Shown: one piece after another, positions 15,946-23,268 of the stretch
How the letters are laid out: every line of letters begins with the position of its first letter
Position numbering within the stretch: the first letter of the stretch is position 1
Program-made: the position numbers and the translations under genes
The notes under the pieces: generated by a model
What the model was told of the DNA's origin: nothing
Databases searched by the model: none
Seen by the model: the letters and a program-made list of their open reading frames with translations, nothing else
From: Intestinimonas massiliensis (ex Afouda et al. 2020)
GTDB lineage: Bacteria > Bacillota > Clostridia > Oscillospirales > Oscillospiraceae
Direction: 5' to 3'
DNA length: 64,000 nt
Assembly: GCF_001244995.1 (NCBI RefSeq)
Contig: NZ_LN869529.1
Location: 1,095,264-1,159,263, forward strand

Positions 15946-18900
15946 ATGAAACCGAAAAAACTGTCCCGTTTTCTGTCCGCAGTTCTGGCGCTGGCCCTGG
16001 TTGCAGGCCTGATGCCCGCCGCATTCGCCGCCGAGGGCGAGGATATCATTGAGCAAACAAAACTCACCCTGAAAATCGGCGATACCGAGGCTCTGATCGC
16101 TACTTCCGAGGAGGTAGACATCGAATGGAGCAGCGACAACGCAGACATCGCCGCCGTGGATGACAGCGGCACCGTCACCGCCAAATCGGAAGGCATCGCC
16201 ATCATCACCGCCAAGGCAGGCGATAGCGTCGATACCTGTTCGGTCACTGTGGAGGAACCCGCAGACCCGAAGGTCACTGGCATCACGCTCTCCCCTGACA
16301 CGCTGGACCTGACCGTTGGGGACACCGAGATCCTCAGCCCAGAGGTCACCGCCGATGAGGGCGCCGACACCACCGTGACATGGGAAACCAGCAGCAGAAA
16401 CGTTGCCACGGTGGACAACGGCAAAGTCACCGCCGTTGGGCCCGGCACGGCCACCATCACTGCCAAGGCTGGAGATCAGGAGGCTACCTGTGAAGTCAAG
16501 GTCTCCGCCCAGGAAATGCCCGCCGCCAGCATCACCGTGGCCCCCACCAAGCTCAGTCTGATCGTCGGGGAATCCAACACCCTGGCCGTTGCAACTGTCC
16601 CCGAAGGCCAGGCAGTCTCCTGGACCTCCAGCGACGATAAGATCGCCGCAGTAAGCGGCGGCAAAGTCACCGCCGTGGCCAAGGGCACCGCTACCATCAC
16701 CGCCTCCATCGAGGTCGAGGGGCAGAAGAAATCCGCCGCCTGCGAGGTCACCGTCTCGGAAGCGACGGGTACCACCGCCCTCAGCAAGTCCTCCCTCACT
16801 CTGTCCCTGAAGGACTCGGAGACTCTGTCCGTGACCAACGCCCCCTCCGGCGCCTCCGTCACCTGGAAGAGCAGCAAGACCACCGTGGCTTCGGTAGACA
16901 GCAACGGTAAAATTACCGCCGTGGCCGCCGGCACCGCTACCATCACCGCCTCTGTCAACGGCACCGAGCTCAAATGCGAGGTAACAGTCAAGTCCCCCTC
17001 TCTCAATAAGGGCAGCCTGTCCATCGGAGTGAAAAAGACCAGCACCCTGTCTGTGAACGACCTTGCCTCTGGTGCCACGGTATCCTGGAGCAGCAGCAAG
17101 ACCACCGTGGCCACGGTCAGCTCCAGCGGCACCGTCACCGGTAAGGCCAGCGGCAAAGCTACCATCACCGCCACCATCACCTATGCGGACAAGAGCACGA
17201 GATCCCTGACCTGCTCCGTCACCGTCACCTCCGGCACAGACGACATCACCTATTCCGTCAAGGCCGGTGAGGCGGTCAATCTCTCCCGCTCCGATTTCAA
17301 TGACGCCAGCAAGGACGCCACCGGATACGATTTGAGCTATGTCAAATTCTCCGCTTCCTCCACTTCAAAGGGTCTGCTCTGCTATAACTACGACAGTGGG
17401 GATTACGACAAGAAGGTCTCCACCAGCACCTCCTATTACTATGCCGGCAGCTCCAGCAAGTCCTATCTCTCTAAGGTCTCCTTCCTGGCCGACTCCGACG
17501 CCTCCGGCGAGACCACCTTCTCCTACACCGGTTACGATACCAAGGGCAACTCCTTTACCGGTTCGATCGTCATCACCATCAGCAAGAGCTCCGGCGACAT
17601 CAAGTACACCACTGGCCTCAACGAGCCGGTCTCCTTCAGCCGCAGCGATTTTAACTCCTACTGCAAAGATAAGACCACCTCCAGCTCCACGCTGGACTAT
17701 GTGAAGTTCACCCTCCCCTCCTCCAGCAAGGGCACCCTCTACTACAAGTATGACAAGAGCGGTGAGGAGAAGATTTCCTCCTCCGACAAATTCTACTACA
17801 GCGACTCCCCCGCCCTGGAGGACCTCTCTTTTGTGCCCGCCAAGAACTGGTCCGGTACGGTCTCCATCGAGTTCTCCGGCCGGAACTCCAAAAATGCCAG
17901 CTTCTCCGGCACCGTGTCCATCACCATCTCCAAGTCCAGCCAGAGCATCTCCTACACCGTGGATAAAAACGAAAGCGTCACCTTTGATGACAGCGACTTC
18001 AACTCCTACTGCAAAGACGAGACCGGCTCCTCCATGGATTACGTGAAGTTTACCCTCCCCTCCTCCAGCAAAGGCACCCTCTATTATAAGTACGATAAGA
18101 GCGGGGAAAAGGAGGTCACTTCTTCCACCAAATACTATCGCTCCGACAGTCCTGCCCTGGAGGACGTCACCTTCGTCCCCGCCAAGAACTACACCGGGAC
18201 CGTCTCCATCGACTTTACCGGAAAGAGCACCGGCGACGAGACCTTCTCCGGCACCCTGAAGATCTATGTGGGAACAAGCGCCTCCGGCGACATCACCTAC
18301 ACCGCCGCCACCGGCGCCTCGGTTACCTTCAAGAGCAGTGATTTCAACACCTTCTGCAAAGACGAGACCAGCTCCAATCTGGACTACGTGAAGTTTACCC
18401 TCCCCTCCTCCAGTAAGGGCACCCTTTATTACAAATACGATCAGAGCGGCGAAAAGAAGGTTACCTCCTCCACCAGCTACTATCGCTCCAGCAGTCCCTA
18501 CCTGGAGGACGTCACCTTTGTGCCTGCCAAGTCCGTCACCGGCAGCGTGAGCATCGACTTCAGCGGCAAAAGCACCAGCGGTAAGTCCATCTCCGGCACG
18601 GTAGTCATTCAGTACAGCACCATCAAAGACGCGTCTGTGGTCAGCTATACCACCGGGTATGCTCCGGTCAAGTTCCGCGGCAGCGACTTTTCTGCGGCCT
18701 GTTCCGCCCGCGGCAGCGCGGCTCTCACCAGTGTCAAGTTCAACCTGCCCGACGCCAGCACCGGACGCCTCTATTACAGCTACGCCAGCCCCACCTCTTA
18801 TGGCGGCACGGTAAGCAGCGGCACCTCCTACGGTGTGAGCTCCGGCTCCAGCATCGACAATGTAACCTTTGTCCCTAAGGCCGGATATAAGGGCACTGTC

Positions 18901-19527
18901 CACTTCACCTATACCGGCACCGATAAGAACGGCAGCACCTTCACTGGGCATGTCCAGATCATTGTGACGCCTCCCAGCGCCTCCTCCCACTTCACCGATA
19001 TGGGCAAATACGGCTGGGCAGCTCCCTCCGTGGACTTCCTCTACGAGAGCAAGGTCACCACCGGCACTACCTCTACTACCTATGGCCCCTCCGGTAATAT
19101 CACCCGCGGTGATTTTGTCCTCATGCTGTCCCGCGCCTTCAGCTTTGCCGATTACGGCAGCGACAACTTCTCCGACGTGCCTGCCAACAGCTATTATGCC
19201 AAGGCCATTGCCTCCGCCAAGGCCATGGGCATCGCTCAGGGAAGCAACGGCAAGTTCAACCCCACCGCCGCCCTCACCCGAGAGGACGCTATGGTACTCC
19301 TCCAGCGGACCATGAGCCGCACCGGCCGCTCCATTGCAGACGCCTCCAACTCCTATCTGGATCGTTTCTCGGACGGCAGCTCGGTCTCCAGCTATGCCAA
19401 GGGTGCCGTGGCCGCGCTGATTCAGGCGGGCATTATCCAGGGTGATAATACCGGCAGGATCAACCCCAAGGGCTCTCTCACCCGTGCGGAGATGGCCGTG
19501 ATCCTCCATCGGGTCCTGACCCTGTGA
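15946..19527 (+). CDS. S-layer protein: five Ig-like (BIG2) repeats, five novel-looking repeats, three SLH domains
   Basis: This 1193-aa exported protein starts with a signal peptide (PKKLSRFLSAVLALALVAGL, then PAAFAAE). Residues about 37-425 are five bacterial Ig-like group 2 repeats (KVTAVGPGTATITA type). About 431-1010 holds five 115-aa repeats beginning near 431, 550, 666, 782 and 896, each with a SDFN segment, YVKFTLPSSSKGTLYY and a VTFVPAK strand; I do not recognise this family. The C-terminus has three SLH domains starting near 1016, 1075 and 1137 (GNITRGDFVLML, AALTREDAMVLL, GSLTRAEMAVIL), which tether it to wall polymers. Middle repeats are nearly identical at DNA level, pointing to recent duplication. 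ATG 15946 has GGAAGGAG upstream; it is monocistronic. Confidence 0.9.
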   Translation: MKPKKLSRFLSAVLALALVAGLMPAAFAAEGEDIIEQTKLTLKIGDTEALIATSEEVDIEWSSDNADIAAVDDSGTVTAKSEGIAIITAKAGDSVDTCSVTVEEPADPKVTGITLSPDTLDLTVGDTEILSPEVTADEGADTTVTWETSSRNVATVDNGKVTAVGPGTATITAKAGDQEATCEVKVSAQEMPAASITVAPTKLSLIVGESNTLAVATVPEGQAVSWTSSDDKIAAVSGGKVTAVAKGTATITASIEVEGQKKSAACEVTVSEATGTTALSKSSLTLSLKDSETLSVTNAPSGASVTWKSSKTTVASVDSNGKITAVAAGTATITASVNGTELKCEVTVKSPSLNKGSLSIGVKKTSTLSVNDLASGATVSWSSSKTTVATVSSSGTVTGKASGKATITATITYADKSTRSLTCSVTVTSGTDDITYSVKAGEAVNLSRSDFNDASKDATGYDLSYVKFSASSTSKGLLCYNYDSGDYDKKVSTSTSYYYAGSSSKSYLSKVSFLADSDASGETTFSYTGYDTKGNSFTGSIVITISKSSGDIKYTTGLNEPVSFSRSDFNSYCKDKTTSSSTLDYVKFTLPSSSKGTLYYKYDKSGEEKISSSDKFYYSDSPALEDLSFVPAKNWSGTVSIEFSGRNSKNASFSGTVSITISKSSQSISYTVDKNESVTFDDSDFNSYCKDETGSSMDYVKFTLPSSSKGTLYYKYDKSGEKEVTSSTKYYRSDSPALEDVTFVPAKNYTGTVSIDFTGKSTGDETFSGTLKIYVGTSASGDITYTAATGASVTFKSSDFNTFCKDETSSNLDYVKFTLPSSSKGTLYYKYDQSGEKKVTSSTSYYRSSSPYLEDVTFVPAKSVTGSVSIDFSGKSTSGKSISGTVVIQYSTIKDASVVSYTTGYAPVKFRGSDFSAACSARGSAALTSVKFNLPDASTGRLYYSYASPTSYGGTVSSGTSYGVSSGSSIDNVTFVPKAGYKGTVHFTYTGTDKNGSTFTGHVQIIVTPPSASSHFTDMGKYGWAAPSVDFLYESKVTTGTTSTTYGPSGNITRGDFVLMLSRAFSFADYGSDNFSDVPANSYYAKAIASAKAMGIAQGSNGKFNPTAALTREDAMVLLQRTMSRTGRSIADASNSYLDRFSDGSSVSSYAKGAVAALIQAGIIQGDNTGRINPKGSLTRAEMAVILHRVLTL

Positions 19528-19548
19528 CTGTTTGCTTTTCCCCCAAAA

Positions 19549-19595
19549 GCGTCAGGCGGGCGTTCCATTTGGAACGCCCGCCTGATGCTTTTTTC
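19549..19595. terminator. Bidirectional terminator between the S-layer gene and sigK
   Basis: GCGTCAGGCGGGCGTTCC pairs with GGAACGCCCGCCTGATGC, with A4 before and T6 after. It serves the S-layer gene strongly; use by convergent sigK is possible. Confidence 0.85.
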
Positions 19596-20286
19596 AGATA
19601 CCACCGTCCATAGCGTCCTTGAGCTTTTTCAGCGCTTTCTTCTCAATACGGGATACATAAGAGCGGGAGATGCCGCTCTCAGCGGCGATCTCCCGCTGGG
19701 TCCGCGGAGGCTTATTATCCAAGCCATACCGCATGGTAATGATCATCTTCTCCCGCTCCTCCAAGCATTCCTCCACCAGCTTTCGCACCTGGATACAGGA
19801 GTCCCGGGCGTCCAAGTTCTCCAGCATATCGTCGTCAACGCTGATGACATCCATCAGAGACAGGGCATTCCCCTCACCATCGGAATCCAATGTATCCGAC
19901 AGGGAGACCTCTCCCTGCAGCTTCTTCTGTGAGCGGAAATGCATCAGAATCTCATTTTCGATGCACCGTGAGGCATAGGTGGCTAGACGCACGTTTTTAT
20001 CCGGCTTGAAGGTGCTGATCCCTTTGATCAGTCCTATGGTGCCGATGGAAATCAGATCGTCCTGGCTGCCGGTCTGGGTGTAGTATTTTTTTATGATATG
20101 CGCCACCAGGCGCAAATTGTGTTCGATTAGCACGTTGCGGGCCTCCATATCCCCGGCGGCATAGCGCTCCAGATACCGCTTCTCCTCCTCAGCCTTCAGC
20201 GGCCTGGGAAAAGAACCTCCCCCATCGGACAGACGCAGAGAAAAAAACAGGCTGTTGAGCATCAGCAAAATCCAGGCTGAAAGCAT
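19594..20286 (-). CDS. sigK: Sporulation sigma factor SigK
   Basis: The 230-aa sigma-70 family protein has region 2 (EEKRYLERYAAGDMEARNVL, GLIKGISTFKPDKNVRLATY) and region 4 (QREIAAESGISRSYVSRIEKKAL). SigK directs late mother-cell transcription in sporulation. The first ~20 residues (LSAWILLMLNSLFFSL) are hydrophobic and precede the usual body, as in pro-SigK, which is removed by SpoIVFB-type proteolysis; this suggests activation by cleavage. The coding frame is intact, so there is no skin-type intervening element. ATG 20286 has TTGGAGGT seven bases upstream. The gene shows that the organism is, or descends from, a spore former. Confidence 0.9.
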   Translation of the reverse strand: MLSAWILLMLNSLFFSLRLSDGGGSFPRPLKAEEEKRYLERYAAGDMEARNVLIEHNLRLVAHIIKKYYTQTGSQDDLISIGTIGLIKGISTFKPDKNVRLATYASRCIENEILMHFRSQKKLQGEVSLSDTLDSDGEGNALSLMDVISVDDDMLENLDARDSCIQVRKLVEECLEEREKMIITMRYGLDNKPPRTQREIAAESGISRSYVSRIEKKALKKLKDAMDGGI

Positions 20287-20361
20287 GGCTGCCACCTCCA
20301 AGTTCTCATACTCCTTTACTCTATTCCAGCCGCTGCACGTCCTATACCCTGCGCCTTTACG

Positions 20362-20390
20362 TTGACTTTCGTCTCTTACCGTGCTAAATT
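20362..20390 (+). promoter_or_regulatory. Promoter of the AEC permease gene
   Basis: TTGACT, a 17-base spacer and TAAATT, ending 35 bases before the ATG. Confidence 0.55.
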
Positions 20391-20425
20391 GATAGCTATG
20401 ACTTGCTCAGACGGGAGCGATACAT

Positions 20426-21370
20426 ATGGAAAATCTGATGTTCAGCCTCAATGCCACCATGCCGGTCTTTCTGCTGATGGTCGCCGGCTACTTTCTCCAT
20501 AAAATCTGTCTCATTGACGACCGTTTTGCAGATCGGATGAACAATTTTGTCTTTAAGGCCGCGCTGCCAGTACAGCTCTTTCAAAGCCTTTCCACATCGG
20601 ATGTTCAAACGGTCTGGAATGGCAGCATGATCCTGTTCTGCTTCGCGGTCTCCCTGCTCTCCATTCTCATCATGGCCGCCATTTCCCTCCTGCTGCAAAA
20701 GCGCTCCCTTCGGGCGGAGTTTATCCAAGCTGGCTATCGGGGCAGCCAGGCCCTGCTGGGCGCCGCGCTGCTCCAGAACATCTATGGCGACACCGGCCCT
20801 CTGGCTCTCGTCCTCATCGGCGCCGTCCCCCTCTACAACGTGGCCGCCGTGGTGGTCCTCACCCTGCTCTCCCCAGAGGGCGGGCGACTGGATCGGAAAA
20901 CCGTGGGCAAGACCCTGTGGGGCATCGTTACCAATCCCATCATCCTGGGAATCTTCGCAGGGCTCCTCTGGTCTGTGCTGGGCATCCCGCAGCCGGTCAT
21001 CCTCCAGCGGACTGTCTCCAGCTTCGCCGCCACCGCCACCCCGCTTGGACTTGTCGCTCTGGGCGCCTGCATCGACCTCAAAAAGGCCGCCAGTTGCCTC
21101 CGGCCCACCCTGGTGTGCAGCGCTTTCAAGCTCATCCTCTTCGCCGCCGTCTTCCTTCCCATTGCCGTCTTGATGGGCTGCCGGGGCGAGCTGCTGGTCG
21201 GCATGCTCATCATGCTGGCCTCCCCCACCACCGTGAGCTGCTTCAGCATGGCCCGCAGCATGGGACATGAAGGCACCCTGACCTCCAGTACGGTGATGCT
21301 CACCACCATCCTCAGCGCCTTCACCTTCACCGGCTGGCTCTATCTTCTGCGACAGCTTGCGCTCATCTGA
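20426..21370 (+). CDS. AEC family permease (auxin efflux carrier fold)
   Basis: This 314-aa membrane protein has about ten helices in two halves with the AEC pattern: N-terminal PVFLLMVAGYFLHK, VFKAALPVQLFQSL, the crossover ALLIGAVPLYN-like segment (LVLIGAVPLYNVAAV) and the C-terminal LASPTTVSCFSMARSMG. Bacterial members export or import organic acids such as malate; the substrate here is unknown. It is monocistronic, with its own promoter and a strong terminator shared with convergent cstA. The next-door CstA pyruvate transporter makes a carboxylate substrate plausible, but that is only context. Confidence 0.82.
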   Translation: MENLMFSLNATMPVFLLMVAGYFLHKICLIDDRFADRMNNFVFKAALPVQLFQSLSTSDVQTVWNGSMILFCFAVSLLSILIMAAISLLLQKRSLRAEFIQAGYRGSQALLGAALLQNIYGDTGPLALVLIGAVPLYNVAAVVVLTLLSPEGGRLDRKTVGKTLWGIVTNPIILGIFAGLLWSVLGIPQPVILQRTVSSFAATATPLGLVALGACIDLKKAASCLRPTLVCSAFKLILFAAVFLPIAVLMGCRGELLVGMLIMLASPTTVSCFSMARSMGHEGTLTSSTVMLTTILSAFTFTGWLYLLRQLALI

Positions 21371-21378
21371 ATACAGAA

Positions 21379-21413
21379 GACGGGCGGGACCCAATTGGGT
21401 CCCGCCCGTCTTT
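21379..21413. terminator. Terminator between the AEC permease and cstA
   Basis: GACGGGCGGGACCC pairs perfectly with GGGTCCCGCCCGTC across AATT, followed by TTT. Convergent genes probably share it. Confidence 0.75.
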
Positions 21414-21444
21414 ACACAGGGAAAAGCGGCTCCAAACAGGGGCC

Positions 21445-22926
21445 TCAGGCATTGTCCGCTACGGGCTTAAGCACGTCGCCCTTGTGGACGATCAGGGTAC
21501 GCCAGACAAAGATGCCCAGACACAGCCCGGCGCACACGAGCCCCACCGGATAGGCGATGGAGGTGGAGAGCCGGAAGCCCTCCTCCGCCTGAAGGATGTA
21601 CGTAACCGAGACGGCTGACATAAAGGTGGCTGGCAGCGCGGCCATCAGGCTGCACATCGCCGGGAAGCCGTATTTGTGCAGGAATACCGCTCCGGCCCAC
21701 AGCACCAGCATGGCCAGCGTCTGGTTGGACCAGGAGAAATACCGCCAGAGGACATTGAAATCCAGGCTGGTGGCGATGAATGCGCCCACAGCCAGCAGGG
21801 GGACGGACAGGGCGGCGCGCTTGACCACGTTGGACTGGTCGATGTGAAACCAATCCGAGATGGTCAACCGGGCGGAACGGAAGGCAGTGTCGCCGGAGGT
21901 GATGGGACAGGCGATGACACCAATCATGGCCAGCACACCGCCCACGGAACCCATCAGGGTGGTGGAAATCTGGTAAACCACCCCACCCTGACCCATGGCG
22001 TTGATGGCCGCATCCAAAGCGCCCACGCCATTATAGAAGGTCACACCGGCCGCGGCCCAGATCAGAGCGATGACGCCCTCGCTTACCATGGCCCCGTAGA
22101 ATACTGTGCGGCCCTCCTTCTCGCTGGTCATACAGCGGGCCATCATGGGAGACTGGGTGGCATGGAAGCCGGAGATGGCGCCGCAGGCCACGGTGACAAA
22201 CATCATGGCCCATTTGGGCAGGCCTTCGGGGTGGACGATGCCCATGGACTCCCACAGCTCGGGCATGCTGTACTCCGGCTTGAGGATCAGCATGCCTGCA
22301 ATGCCCACTGCCATGATGATGAGGCAGATACCAAAAAACGGATACACCTTGCCAATGATCTTATCCACCGGCAGGAAGGTCGCCAGCAGGTAGTAAAGCA
22401 GCACCAAAACCAGCCAGAAGGTAGTGGACAGCACCATCGGGGGCAGAGACGCACCAAAGCTCTCGCTAATGAGCTGGCTAATCAGCCTGGCGGGACCCAC
22501 CGAAAAGTTGACGCCCACCATCACCAGCAGGACCACCGAAAAGATTCGCATGACGAACTTCATCACTTTGCCCAGGTACATGCCCACAATCTCAGAGATG
22601 GACGCGCCGTCGTGGCGTTCACTCATCATACCCGACAGAAAGTCATGGACGCCGCCACCCAGGATGGTTCCGAACACAATCCACAGGTAGACCACAGGCC
22701 CCCAGCAGGCACCGGCCAGCGCACCATAGATGGGCCCCAGTCCGGCGATGTTTAGAAGCTGAATCAGAAAAATGCGCCAGGTCTTCATGGGGACGAAGTC
22801 CACTCCGTCCGGGTGCGCTACGGCAGGGGTAGGCCGGTCATCAATCCGGAATACCTTCTCCACCAGCTTGCCATAGGTGAAAAAACCAACCAGCAACAGC
22901 ACCAGACAGGCAAAAAAGGTGATCAT
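21445..22926 (-). CDS. cstA: Carbon starvation protein A (peptide/pyruvate transporter)
   Basis: The 493-aa protein has some 13-15 helices and the CstA marks: GPIYGALAGACWGP, GGGVHDFLSGMMSERHDG, FSVGPARLIS and CGAISGFHATQSPMMARC. It is shorter than E. coli CstA (about 700 aa) but typical of the clostridial form. Relatives act as H+-coupled pyruvate or peptide importers, induced on carbon limitation. ATG 22926 has AGAGGAGG upstream; the frame stays open further upstream but through the leader hairpin, so earlier starts are unlikely. A near-consensus promoter and an unusual terminator-like hairpin in the leader point to transcriptional attenuation. Confidence 0.9.
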   Translation of the reverse strand: MITFFACLVLLLVGFFTYGKLVEKVFRIDDRPTPAVAHPDGVDFVPMKTWRIFLIQLLNIAGLGPIYGALAGACWGPVVYLWIVFGTILGGGVHDFLSGMMSERHDGASISEIVGMYLGKVMKFVMRIFSVVLLVMVGVNFSVGPARLISQLISESFGASLPPMVLSTTFWLVLVLLYYLLATFLPVDKIIGKVYPFFGICLIIMAVGIAGMLILKPEYSMPELWESMGIVHPEGLPKWAMMFVTVACGAISGFHATQSPMMARCMTSEKEGRTVFYGAMVSEGVIALIWAAAGVTFYNGVGALDAAINAMGQGGVVYQISTTLMGSVGGVLAMIGVIACPITSGDTAFRSARLTISDWFHIDQSNVVKRAALSVPLLAVGAFIATSLDFNVLWRYFSWSNQTLAMLVLWAGAVFLHKYGFPAMCSLMAALPATFMSAVSVTYILQAEEGFRLSTSIAYPVGLVCAGLCLGIFVWRTLIVHKGDVLKPVADNA

Positions 22927-22982
22927 ATGGGTTCCTCCTCTGTATTTTCCAAGTCCGCTCTCTCCGGGCCTTGGCGAAAGGT

Positions 22983-23023
22983 AAAAAGCGGCAAACGAAA
23001 GCCTAACGACTTTCGTCTGCCGC
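22983..23023 (-). terminator. Terminator-like hairpin in the cstA leader
   Basis: On the minus strand a 14-bp stem (23010-23023 with 22988-23001, one G-U) is followed by TTTTT. It begins about ten bases after the predicted start of transcription and lies upstream of cstA, so it should stop most transcripts before the gene unless prevented. Confidence 0.7.
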
Positions 23024-23038
23024 CCTTGGCGTCTTTTT

Positions 23039-23066
23039 ATTATAAGCAAAAGTGCCTCGGAGTCAA
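23039..23066 (-). promoter_or_regulatory. Promoter of cstA
   Basis: TTGACT, a 16-base spacer and TATAAT on the minus strand, close to consensus. Predicted start is near 23032, giving a leader of about 105 nt. Confidence 0.7.
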
Positions 23067-23079
23067 GCGGTAGCACCAA

Positions 23080-23259
23080 TTATTTTGGGGAGGAATTTCG
23101 CTCTCTTTTTGTGCAACTTTTTTTGCAGGCACAGCAGTTCCCCGCGCAGCCTCCCCCGCAGCCGCACTCACCACGGAGCTGGCGCCGGACATGGCGGATC
23201 ACATACCACACGGCCCACACCGCCAGGACGCCCACGGCCAGATAGATGATATATTTCAT
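23080..23259 (-). CDS. FeoB-associated Cys-rich membrane protein
   Basis: A 59-aa protein starts at ATG 23259 with GAGGAAAC upstream. It has one N-terminal membrane helix (MKYIIYLAVGVLAVWAVWYV), a basic stretch (RHVRRQLRG), then eight cysteines (CGCGGGC, CCAC, C) and a charged tail. This is the FeoB-associated Cys-rich membrane protein family, which always accompanies FeoB; its role is unproven, perhaps handing over iron or sensing redox state. It begins nine bases after the feoB stop, in the same operon. Confidence 0.85.
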   Translation of the reverse strand: MKYIIYLAVGVLAVWAVWYVIRHVRRQLRGECGCGGGCAGNCCACKKSCTKRERNSSPK

Positions 23260-23268
23260 ACCGTTTCC

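Noticed and set aside
17365-19509. Long open frame antisense to the S-layer gene (714 codons)
   Set aside because: It mirrors the repeated GC-rich codons of the S-layer gene, has a low-complexity Gly/Ala/Val product and no ribosome site.
19594-20286. sigK interrupted by a skin-type element
   Set aside because: The coding frame is complete with regions 2 and 4 joined.
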